Source of the DNA: Caulobacter mirabilis | Lineage (GTDB): Bacteria > Pseudomonadota > Alphaproteobacteria > Caulobacterales > Caulobacteraceae | Direction of reading: 5' to 3' | Assembly: GCF_002749615.1 (NCBI RefSeq) | Contig: NZ_CP024201.1 | Location: forward strand, 3,887,001-3,951,000 | Length of the DNA stretch: 64,000 nt | Shown: positions 53,069 to 59,902 of the stretch, piece by piece | Position numbering within the stretch: position 1 is the first letter of the stretch | How the letters are laid out: every line of letters starts with the position of its first letter | The notes under the pieces: model-generated | Databases searched by the model: none | Told to the model about the DNA's origin: nothing | Seen by the model: the letters and a program-made list of their open reading frames with translations, nothing else | Translations under genes and position numbers: made by a program

Positions 53069-53502
53069 GTACGACCGCGCCTCTCCAACGCCCGGTCCCC
53101 ACCGTCGGCGTCGTCTGCCTGAAGGACGACAAGGTCCTGCTGATCAAGCGCGGCACCCCGCCTCGCCTCGGCCAATGGAGCCTGCCCGGCGGCCGCATCG
53201 AATGGGCTGAGCCGGTGACCCAGGCCGCCCTGCGGGAGCTGAAGGAGGAGACCGGCGTCGACGCCGAACTGACCGGCCTGCTCGACGTGGTCGACGGCGT
53301 CTTCACCTCGCGCGAGACCGGCGAGACGACCCGGCACTTCGTGATGATCGACTACGCGGCCCGGTGGACGGGCGGCGAGCCCGTGGCTGGCGACGACGCC
53401 GCCGAGGCGCGCTTCTTCACCCGTGAGGAGGCCATGGCGGCGGTCGAATGGGACCTGACCCGCCAGGTGATCGCCCAGGCGTTCGACCGCTTCGCCGCTT
53501 GA
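53065..53502 (+). CDS. Nudix hydrolase
   Basis: Starts at GTG 53065 (GTGA overlap). 145 residues with a complete Nudix box GX5EX7REUXEEXGU beginning at Gly43 and ending at Val65. N-terminal TVGVVCLKDDKVLLIKRG is typical of ADP-ribose or dNTP-sanitising enzymes; the substrate is unknown. Last gene of the bdhA-patatin-Nudix unit. Confidence 0.9.
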   Translation: MSTTAPLQRPVPTVGVVCLKDDKVLLIKRGTPPRLGQWSLPGGRIEWAEPVTQAALRELKEETGVDAELTGLLDVVDGVFTSRETGETTRHFVMIDYAARWTGGEPVAGDDAAEARFFTREEAMAAVEWDLTRQVIAQAFDRFAA

Positions 53503-53569
53503 CGGACCCCGCGTCACTCGCCTTCCTGACGTCCAAACGACTGTTTCAGACGACGGGAGAGACGACGCC

Positions 53570-54484
53570 ATGGCCTACAAGCCTTTCGACCTGACCGGAA
53601 AGGTCTCGCTGGTGACCGGCGGCAATCGCGGCATCGGCCTGGGCATGGCCGAGGCGCTGGCCGCGTCCGGCTCGGACATCGTGATCTGGGGCTCGAACGC
53701 CGAGCGCAACCTGGAGGCCGAGGGCCAACTGACCCAACATGGCGTGCGGGTGAAGGCCCAGGTCGTCGACGTCGCAAATGAGGCGGCTGTGGTCGCGGGC
53801 ATGCAGGAAGCGGTCGCGGCCATGGGCCGGGTCGACACCGTCATCGCCAACGCCGGCATCGGCGCCCTGTCGCGCTCCTTCGTCGAGATGGACACCGAGA
53901 CCTACCGCCGGGTGCTGTCGGTCAACCAGGACGGCGTGTTCTGGACCTTCCGCGAAGCCTGCAAGCACATGGTCGAGCGGGCCAAGGCCGGCGACCCCGG
54001 CGGCTCGATCGTCGGCATCGCCTCGCTGGCCGCCATCGAGGGCGCCGGCCGCAACGAGGCCTACGCCGCCACCAAGGGCGCGGTGATCTCGATGATGAAG
54101 GCCGTGGCGGTCGAACACGCCCGCTACGGCGTGCGCGCCAACGCCATCCTGCCAGGCTGGATCGCCACCGACATGACCGCCGGCGCCCAGGGCAACGACG
54201 CCTTCACCGACAAGGTCATCAGCCGCGTTCCCGCCCGCCGCTGGGGCGAGCCGAAGGACTTCGGCGGCGTGGCCGTCTACCTGGCCTCGGACGCCAGCAG
54301 CTACCACTCGGGCGACACCTTCGTCGTCGACGGGGGTATGCGATTTTCTGACGTCAGGATCCTCCCCTCTTGGGGGAGGGGGACCATCCCGCAGGGATGG
54401 TGGAGGGGGTCCAACGCCGAAGGCCCTCTCCACCATGCTTCGCATGGTCCCCCTCTCCCATGGGGAGAGGCTTCAAGAACCTGA
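53570..54484 (+). CDS. SDR-family oxidoreductase with repeat-derived C-terminal tail
   Basis: A 304-residue SDR: VTGGNRGIGLGMA (15-27), ANAGIGALSRS, catalytic YAATKGA, and the usual ending GDTFVVDGGMRF near 257-260. Normal family members stop about there. Here the frame continues for about 44 residues (SDVRILPSWGRG ... LPWGEASRT) encoded by the hairpin repeat array at 54361-54470. The tail is Gly/Pro/Trp-rich and not SDR-like. Cofactor probably NAD(P); substrate unknown. SD GGGAGAG. Confidence 0.85.
   Translation: MAYKPFDLTGKVSLVTGGNRGIGLGMAEALAASGSDIVIWGSNAERNLEAEGQLTQHGVRVKAQVVDVANEAAVVAGMQEAVAAMGRVDTVIANAGIGALSRSFVEMDTETYRRVLSVNQDGVFWTFREACKHMVERAKAGDPGGSIVGIASLAAIEGAGRNEAYAATKGAVISMMKAVAVEHARYGVRANAILPGWIATDMTAGAQGNDAFTDKVISRVPARRWGEPKDFGGVAVYLASDASSYHSGDTFVVDGGMRFSDVRILPSWGRGTIPQGWWRGSNAEGPLHHASHGPPLPWGEASRT
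54361..54470. repeat. Hairpin repeat array embedded in the 3' end of an SDR gene
   Basis: Successive perfect hairpins CCTCCCC/GGGGAGG (54361-54379), ACCATCCC-gca-GGGATGGT (54383-54401), ACCATGC-ttc-GCATGGT (54432-54448) and CCTCTCCC-atg-GGGAGAGG (54452-54470). The last shares its stem with the first hairpin of the array at 11734. The reading frame of the SDR passes through all of it. Confidence 0.85.
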
Positions 54485-54555
54485 CGCGGCGTCACCATTG
54501 ACCCGTCCGCTCTGAGCGGCAGGATGGTCTTCAAACAAGACCCAGGAAACGCGCC

Positions 54556-55524
54556 ATGTCCCTCCACACGCCTCTCTGCGACCTGCTCGGCGTCGAGCAT
54601 CCCATCCTTCTCGCCGGCATGGGCGGGGTGTCCTACGCCGAGCTGGCGGCGGCGGTCAGCAACGCCGGCGGCTACGGCGTGCTCGGCATGGCCGGCACCC
54701 AGCCGGAGTTCATCCGCGACCAGATGCGCAAGGTCCGGTCGCTGACCGACAAGCCGTTCGGCGTCGACCTGCTGGCCGCCAGCCCCGAGAGCCTGACCGC
54801 CAGCGTCGACGTGATCATCGAGGAAGGCGCCTCGTCCTTCGTGGCCGGCCTGGGCGTGCCCATGCCGATCATGGAGAAGCTCAAGAAGGCCGGTCTGAAG
54901 GTGATGGTCGTCTGCGGGGCCGTGAAGCACGCGGTGAAGGCCGAACAGGCCGGCTGCGACGCGGTCATCTGCCAGGGCGGCGAAGGCGGCGGCCACACCG
55001 GTCTCGTCGGCACCCTGCCCCTGGTCGCCCAGGCGGTCGAGGCGGTGAAGATCCCGGTGGTCGGCGCCGGCGGCCTGTACGACGGCCGCGGCCTGGCCGC
55101 CTGCCTGGCGCTGGGCGCCCAGGGCGTCTGGATGGGGACCCGCTTCATCGCCAGCGCCGAGGCCCATGCCGGCGACATGTACCGCCAGACCATCGTCGAG
55201 GCCTCGGACGAGGACACCGTCCGCACCCGCTGCTACAGCGGCAAGCCGATGCGGGTGAAGAAGAACCCCTACGTCGAGGATTGGGAGAGCCGTCCGCAGG
55301 ACATCCAGCCCTTCCCGATGCAGGCCGGCATCAGCGTCCGCAACGGGGCCCTGGGCGGCATCGGCGGCCAGATCGAGGGCCTGGACGCGGACAAGTCCTG
55401 CTTCGCCATGGGCCAGAGCGCCGGCGGCGTCCACGACGTCCTTCCGGCCGGCGAGATCGTCCGCCGCATCATGGCCGAGGCCGAAGCCTCGATCGGCCGC
55501 CTGGGCGCGCTGAAGGCGGCGTAG
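54556..55524 (+). CDS. Nitronate monooxygenase-family FMN protein
   Basis: A 322-residue NMO/2-nitropropane dioxygenase-fold TIM barrel: PILLAGMGGVSYAELAAAVSNAGGYGVLG at the N-terminus, CQGGEGGGHTGLVGTLPLV and PVVGAGGLYDGRGLAACLALGAQGVWMGTRF for FMN binding. Family members oxidise nitronates or, as FabK-like forms, reduce enoyl-ACP; this length and the GEGGGHTG block favour NMO. No partner gene. Confidence 0.87.
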   Translation: MSLHTPLCDLLGVEHPILLAGMGGVSYAELAAAVSNAGGYGVLGMAGTQPEFIRDQMRKVRSLTDKPFGVDLLAASPESLTASVDVIIEEGASSFVAGLGVPMPIMEKLKKAGLKVMVVCGAVKHAVKAEQAGCDAVICQGGEGGGHTGLVGTLPLVAQAVEAVKIPVVGAGGLYDGRGLAACLALGAQGVWMGTRFIASAEAHAGDMYRQTIVEASDEDTVRTRCYSGKPMRVKKNPYVEDWESRPQDIQPFPMQAGISVRNGALGGIGGQIEGLDADKSCFAMGQSAGGVHDVLPAGEIVRRIMAEAEASIGRLGALKAA

Positions 55525-55536
55525 GGCGGATGCGCC

Positions 55537-55642
55537 CTGCGTCCTTCGAGACGCGGACCTGAGGGTCCGCTCCTCAGGATGACGAACTCAGTATTCGTCA
55601 TGGTGAGGAGCGAGCTTCAGGCGAGCGTCTCGAACCACGCAC
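55537..55642. repeat. Dispersed palindromic repeat, family 'TTCGAGACGC', copy 2
   Basis: Nearly identical in length and sequence to 9671-9774, with the same TTCGAGACGC/GCGTCTCGAA end repeats. The inner hairpin is GCGGACC-TGA-GGGTCCGC, where the two changed bases of each arm still pair. Confidence 0.85.
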
Positions 55643-55661
55643 CGCGATCGAGCGCATCGAC

Positions 55662-55692
55662 GGGGACCCGCACCCTGCGGGAGCATGTCCCC
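55662..55692. repeat. Palindromic repeat, family 'GGGGACATGCTCC', copy 4
   Basis: GGGGACCCGCACC...GGGAGCATGTCCCC, the reverse orientation of the family, between convergent nitronate monooxygenase and DUF1330 genes. Confidence 0.8.
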
Positions 55693-55697
55693 GGCGG

Positions 55698-55985
55698 CTA
55701 CACCCCCTGGACGATGAGCACCCGGTACGTCGCGCCCTTCAGGCGGTGCTGCAGCGCTTCCTGGTAGGCGGGGCTGTCGTACCAGGCCTTGGCCTCCTCG
55801 AAGGTCGGGAACTCCAGGATCACCGCGCCCTCGACGTCGTCGCCCTCCAGGACCTCGTGCTTTCCGTAGAAGGCGCGCGGCGTGATCTTGTGCTCGCCGC
55901 GGGCGGCCGGCGCCTTCTTGCCGTAGGTCGCGAATTCCTCGGGATCGAGGGTCTCGTCGCGGAGCATGATCACGAAGGCGGGCAT
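55698..55985 (-). CDS. DUF1330 protein
   Basis: A 95-residue small alpha-beta barrel protein: PAFVIMLRDETLDPEEFATYGKKAP and GAVILEFPTFEEAKAWYDSPAYQEALQHRLKGA, the DUF1330 pattern. Function unknown; the fold resembles dimeric monooxygenase-like proteins. Just upstream of it (minus strand) is the TetR gene, 37 bases away, so a common transcript is possible. Confidence 0.87.
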   Translation of the reverse strand: MPAFVIMLRDETLDPEEFATYGKKAPAARGEHKITPRAFYGKHEVLEGDDVEGAVILEFPTFEEAKAWYDSPAYQEALQHRLKGATYRVLIVQGV

Positions 55986-56022
55986 CGGCGTTTCCTGGCG
56001 CTGTTGAACGCCGATGCTTCTA

Positions 56023-56607
56023 TCAGTTCCCCGGCCAGGCCCGCAGCGCCATCTCGGCCACCTGCTGCAGGTCCCTGCGCGTGGCGCCGCCCGTCGCCTG
56101 GACGCACAGGCCGTTGTTCACCGCCACCAGGTAGCGGGCCAGCGTCAGGGGATCGAGGCCGCGCGGCAGGTCGCCCTCGTCCCGGGCCCGTTCGAACCGG
56201 GTCTTCAGCCGGCATTCCGGGTCGCGACGGCGCTCGGTCAGCTCCTCGACCACCGCCTCGCCGCCCTTGCCGCAGGTGAGCCCGCTCTGCAGGACCAGGC
56301 AGCCGGCCGGCTTCTTCGGCTCCAGCGCCAGCTCGGCCGAACCGCGCAGGTAGCGCTCGACGACCTGGCGCGAGGTCGGGGCGCTCAGGACATCATCCAT
56401 GAAGTCCGCCCGCCCCTCGGCGTAGCGGTCCAGGACGGCCCGGAACAGCCCTTCCTTGTTGCCGAAGGCGCCGTAGACGCTGGGCGGGTTGATCCCCATG
56501 GCGTCGGTCAGCTCGGCCATGGACGCGCCCTCGTAGCCATGACGCCAGAAGACGTCCATCGCCTGTTCGATCGCCTGGTCCCGGTCAAAGGCGCGGGGTC
56601 TGCCCAT
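56023..56607 (-). CDS. TetR-family regulator
   Basis: A 194-residue TetR protein with the helix-turn-helix GASMAELTDAMGINPPSVYGAFGNKEGLFRAVLDRY (32-66) after a helical start, and a C-terminal ligand/dimer domain. The group including NemR/YcdC-like regulators fits. Two matching 16-bp operators lie in the divergent gap to the SDR gene, so it most likely represses itself and the SDR-MFS pair. Confidence 0.9.
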   Translation of the reverse strand: MGRPRAFDRDQAIEQAMDVFWRHGYEGASMAELTDAMGINPPSVYGAFGNKEGLFRAVLDRYAEGRADFMDDVLSAPTSRQVVERYLRGSAELALEPKKPAGCLVLQSGLTCGKGGEAVVEELTERRRDPECRLKTRFERARDEGDLPRGLDPLTLARYLVAVNNGLCVQATGGATRRDLQQVAEMALRAWPGN

Positions 56608-56632
56608 CGCCGGATCATCCTCCGAAATAAAT

Positions 56633-56648
56633 TTTAGCGACCATTACA
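56633..56648. promoter_or_regulatory. TetR operator, proximal copy
   Basis: Sixteen-base site containing TAGCGACCATTACA, 26 bases upstream of the TetR start. An identical motif except for one base lies at 56683. Confidence 0.6.
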
Positions 56649-56682
56649 TAATGGCCTTGCGGACGGATATCCAGTTTCCATC

Positions 56683-56698
56683 TGTAGCGACCGTTACA
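56683..56698. promoter_or_regulatory. TetR operator, distal copy
   Basis: TGTAGCG-AC-CGTTACA, an imperfect palindrome (six of eight paired positions) 47 bases before the SDR start. The 14-base core TAGCGACCRTTACA is shared with the proximal copy, 50 bases away. Confidence 0.6.
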
Positions 56699-56744
56699 GA
56701 ACTCGCAGCGAGCGGGTCTGGACGCTCCTACGAGGATCATTTCC

Positions 56745-57491
56745 ATGAGCAAACCGCTTTCCGGCAAGGTCGCCCTGGTCACCGGCGCGTCGCGCGGCAT
56801 CGGCGCGGCGATCGCGCGCAAACTGGCCGACGACGGCGCCGACGTGGTCGTCAGCTACAGCGCCTCGCCCGACAAGGCCCAGGCCGTCGTCGCCGAGCTC
56901 CAGGCCAAGGGCGTCCGCGCCGAGGCCATCCAGGCCGACCAGGCCGACGCCGCCCAGGTCGAGCAGCTGGTGCGCACGGCCGCGGATCGCTTCGGCCGGC
57001 TGGACATCCTGGTCAACAACGCCGGCGTCTTCGTCACCGGCGCGGTCGACCAGGCCGCCAACGACCTGGACGCCTTCGAGCGCCAGTACGCCATCAACGT
57101 CAAGGCCGTGGCCACGGCGGTTCGCACCGCCGCCCCGCTGCTGCCCGACGAGGGCCGGGTCATCACCATCGGCTCGATCTGCGGCGATCGCGGCTGGGAG
57201 ACCCTGGGCGACTACTCGGCCACCAAGGCCGCCGTCGCCGGCTACAGCCGCGTCTGGGCGCGAGACCTGGGCCTTCGCGGGATCACGGTCAACGTCGTCC
57301 AGCCAGGCCCGATCGACACCGACATGAATCCGGCCGACGGCGACCACGCCGAGAACCAGAAGCAGGGCGTCGCCCTCGGTCGCTACGGCCGGGCCGAGGA
57401 AGTCGCCGCCGCCGTGGCCTTCCTGGCCAGTCCGTCGGCCAGTTTCATCACCGGAACGACCCTGAACGTCGACGGCGGCGCCGTCGCCTGA
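56745..57491 (+). CDS. SDR-family oxidoreductase (FabG-like)
   Basis: A 248-residue classical SDR: VTGASRGIGAAIARKLADDG (13-32), NNAGVFVTGAVD, catalytic Ser in GSICGDRGW, Tyr-x3-Lys YSATKAAVAGYSR, ending GTTLNVDGGAVA. Target of the adjacent TetR. In such clusters these usually reduce a reactive carbonyl that also induces the regulator, but the substrate is unknown. Confidence 0.9.
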   Translation: MSKPLSGKVALVTGASRGIGAAIARKLADDGADVVVSYSASPDKAQAVVAELQAKGVRAEAIQADQADAAQVEQLVRTAADRFGRLDILVNNAGVFVTGAVDQAANDLDAFERQYAINVKAVATAVRTAAPLLPDEGRVITIGSICGDRGWETLGDYSATKAAVAGYSRVWARDLGLRGITVNVVQPGPIDTDMNPADGDHAENQKQGVALGRYGRAEEVAAAVAFLASPSASFITGTTLNVDGGAVA

Positions 57492-57496
57492 ACCTT

Positions 57497-57522
57497 GGCC
57501 CCGGCGTCACGGCGTCGGGGCC
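57497..57522 (+). terminator. Weak hairpin between SDR and MFS genes
   Basis: GGCCCCG pairs with CGGGGCC around an inner loop, followed by CCTTTCG. May partly terminate before the MFS gene, which has its own GGAGGG ribosome-binding site. Confidence 0.5.
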
Positions 57523-57556
57523 CCTTTCGTCTGTAAGCGTACCTGGAGGGATTTCC

Positions 57557-58798
57557 GTGACGCCGCCTGTTCAAGACGCCGCGGTCGAGACGCTCGACCG
57601 CGCATCCGCCCTTGCGCCCACGACCGAGGCCCAGCCCTGGCTGCTGGCCGTCCTGTCGATCGCCGTCGGCACCTTCGTGCTGGTCACCAGCGAGTTCCTG
57701 CCGGTCGGGCTGCTGACCGACATCGCCGCCAGCCTCAAGGTGACCGAGGGCGCCGCCGGACTGTCGGTGACCGTGCCCGGCCTGGTCGCCGCCGTGGCCG
57801 CCCCGCTGATCGCCATCGGCGCCGGTTCGCTCGACCGGCGCGCCCTGCTGCTCGGCCTGATCGCGCTGCTGGTCGGCTCGAACCTGATCTCCACCTTCGC
57901 GACCAGCCTGGAGATGCTGGTCGCCGGACGCACCCTGATGGGCGTGGCCGTCGGCGGCTTCTGGGCCATGGCCGGCGCGCTCGGCATGCGGCTGGCCGGC
58001 GAGGCCAAGGGTCCGCGCGCCGTCGCCATCATCTTCGCCGGCGTCTCGGTCGGCACCGTCTGCGGCGTCCCCGCCGGCTCCCTGATCGGCGAGCTGGCCG
58101 GCTGGCGCGCCGCCTTCGGAATCGCCGCCGGCGTCGCCGTCCTCGCCCTGGTCGCCCAGCTGATCTTCCTGCCGCCGATGCCGCAGAACCAGAAGACCAC
58201 CGCCCGCAACCTGATCGCGCCCTTCGCCGTGCCCAAGGCCCGTTTGGGCCTGCTGGCGGCGCTGTTCCTGGCCGGCGGCCACTTCGCCTCCTACACCTAC
58301 GTCCAGCCGTTCCTGCAGCAGGTCTCGCACATGAACGCCGGCCAGATCACCGGCCTGCTGCTGCTGTTCGGCGCCGGCGGCCTGGTCGGCAACTTCCTGG
58401 GCGGGCTGGCGCTGGAGAAGAGCGTCCGCGCCACCAAGGTCGTCATGGCCCTCTCGATGGGTTCGGCCGTGCTGGGGCTGGCGGCGTTCGGCGGCGACCA
58501 GCTGGCGGCCTCGATCGCGATCGCCTTCTGGGGCCTGGCCTTCGGCGCCATGCCGATCTGCATCCAGACCTGGATGTTCAAGGCCGCGCCCGAGGCCATG
58601 GAGACCAGCGGCGCGCTGCTGGTGACCACCTTCCAGGTCGCCCTGGCGTCGGGGGCCCTGCTGGGCGGCCTGCTGGTCGACCATGTGGGCGTGACCCAGG
58701 CCATGATCGTGGGCGGCTCCGCCTCCCTGTTCACGGCCTTCCTGATCTGGACGTTCGGGGGCGACCGGAAGGTCCCGGCCAGGCCCCCTCACGAGTAG
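57557..58798 (+). CDS. MFS efflux transporter (DHA1 type)
   Basis: Starts at GTG 57557 with GGAGGG six bases upstream; 413 residues and twelve helices. TM1 motif VTSEFLPVGLLTDIAASL, loop-2 area with SLDRRALLLG, TM4 GRTLMGVAVGGFWAMAGALGMRLA and TM5 antiporter motif AGVSVGTVCGVPAGSLIGELAGWRAAF are those of arabinose/YdhP-like drug or sugar exporters. Follows a TetR-controlled SDR: likely exports a toxic compound or its product. Confidence 0.88.
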   Translation: MTPPVQDAAVETLDRASALAPTTEAQPWLLAVLSIAVGTFVLVTSEFLPVGLLTDIAASLKVTEGAAGLSVTVPGLVAAVAAPLIAIGAGSLDRRALLLGLIALLVGSNLISTFATSLEMLVAGRTLMGVAVGGFWAMAGALGMRLAGEAKGPRAVAIIFAGVSVGTVCGVPAGSLIGELAGWRAAFGIAAGVAVLALVAQLIFLPPMPQNQKTTARNLIAPFAVPKARLGLLAALFLAGGHFASYTYVQPFLQQVSHMNAGQITGLLLLFGAGGLVGNFLGGLALEKSVRATKVVMALSMGSAVLGLAAFGGDQLAASIAIAFWGLAFGAMPICIQTWMFKAAPEAMETSGALLVTTFQVALASGALLGGLLVDHVGVTQAMIVGGSASLFTAFLIWTFGGDRKVPARPPHE

Positions 58799-58811
58799 GC
58801 GCAGACCTCGC

Positions 58812-59375
58812 TTAGCCGGCGATCAGGATCCAGACCCCGATCGCCGCGAAGCAGGCCGCGGCCGCCCAGCGGATGTACTTCAGCGGCAGGCGCTGGGCCG
58901 CCGCCTCGCCGATGAACACCGCCGGGGCGTTGGCCAGCATCATCCCGAAGGTGGTGCCGGCGGTGACCAGCAGGATCTGCTCGAAGCGCGCCGCCAGAGC
59001 AGCCGTGGCCACCTGGGTCTTGTCGCCCATCTCCACGAGGAAGAAGGCCACCAGCGTGGTCAGGAAGACCGAGCCGGCCTTCATCGTGCTGGGCGCCTCG
59101 CTGTCCTCGAACTTGTCGGGGATCAGGGCCCAGCCGGCGAAGCCGATGAACAGCACGCCCAGCACCCACTTCATCCACGGCCCCTGCAGGAACTCGCCGG
59201 CCAGGGCGCCGACCGTGGCGGCGAGGGCGTGGTTGGCCAGGGTGGCGGCCAGGATGCCGGCCAGGATCGGCCAGGGCTTTCGGAATCGCGCGGCGAGAAC
59301 GATGGCCAGCAGCATCGTCTTGTCGCCGATCTCCGCGATGGCCACGAGGCCGGTGGAGACGAGGAAGGCTTCCAT
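58812..59375 (-). CDS. GDT1/UPF0016-family manganese exporter
   Basis: The start is set at ATG 59375 (MEAFLVSTGLVAIAE), not the GTG nine bases upstream, because the family begins there. The 187-residue protein has six helices and two E-x-G-D-K-T motifs, EIGDKTMLL and EMGDKTQVA, the metal-transport signature of TMEM165/MneA proteins. A yybP-ykoY riboswitch sits in its leader, giving an independent reason to call Mn2+ as the substrate. Convergent with the MFS gene. Confidence 0.9.
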   Translation of the reverse strand: MEAFLVSTGLVAIAEIGDKTMLLAIVLAARFRKPWPILAGILAATLANHALAATVGALAGEFLQGPWMKWVLGVLFIGFAGWALIPDKFEDSEAPSTMKAGSVFLTTLVAFFLVEMGDKTQVATAALAARFEQILLVTAGTTFGMMLANAPAVFIGEAAAQRLPLKYIRWAAAACFAAIGVWILIAG

Positions 59376-59448
59376 GAGAATCACACGTCGCGCGGGGCCG
59401 AGCAGATGGACCTATGGCGTCTCGCGCCCTCGGCCCCGCAGGCCGCGC

Positions 59449-59565
59449 GCGATAGCCAAAGGTCTCGCCAGGTCCTTTCGGACTGGACACGCCATGGGGA
59501 TAAGATCCCCAAGTCTGTTGACGCGTCCGCTGCTGATGGGCGCAGCCGGCTACTCCCCAGTGACG
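59449..59565 (-). ncRNA. yybP-ykoY manganese riboswitch
   Basis: Read on the minus strand, the leader has the conserved 5' loop CTGGGGAGTAGCC (GGGGAGTA at 59558 to 59551), a variable P2-type stem, GCGTCAACAGACTTGGGG and the conserved 3' element CTGGCGAGACCTTTGGC (ending near 59455). These two elements form the Mn2+ pocket in known yybP-ykoY RNAs. Just downstream, GCGGGGCCG (59431-59439) can pair with CGGCCCCGC (59392-59400), which ends about 16 bases before the ATG and could control translation. Known family role: Mn2+ turns on efflux. Confidence 0.9.
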
Positions 59566-59579
59566 GATGGTCTATTAGG

Positions 59580-59902
59580 GGTCCATCGCGCCGCTGGCAA
59601 CTGCGGTCGGCCCGAGGTTTTGGAATCCGTCGGTTCGCGTATCGGGCGAGCGATCTGTTCACACTGCCGCGACCTGGCGTCGCGGCTCGCGATGCAACCC
59701 TTTGACCCCGTTCGGGTTGTTCGCACTGTTAACAGGTTGCTAACGAAAAAAGTCGCCCGACGGACGTTCTGGCCGTTGACGAGTCATTAGCCGTCATGGC
59801 CCCATATAGTGGGTTCAGGGGGCGCAACGCCCACTACATCTAGGGGCCAGCAGGCGGGAACGTCGCCTGCGAACTCCATGATCAGTCACGGATTTTAAGG
59901 TC
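59580..59902 (+). promoter_or_regulatory. nrdA upstream region with near-CtrA, GANTC and possible NrdR boxes
   Basis: No gene is seen here. A near-consensus CtrA box TTAA-N7-CTAA lies at 59729-59743 (one mismatch to TTAA-N7-TTAA). CcrM-type sites GAATC (59623) and GAGTC (59781) are present. Two half-matching 16-bp motifs, CCCCATATAGTGGG (59800-59813) and CCACTACATCTAGGGG (59831-59846), resemble NrdR boxes, though their 34-base spacing is slightly longer than the usual 31-32. AAGG before the ATG is a weak ribosome-binding site. Confidence 0.5.

Noticed and set aside
55579..55767. 62-codon plus-strand frame in the intergenic repeats
   Set aside because: Coincides entirely with repeat copies at 55537 and 55662 and the 3' end of DUF1330.
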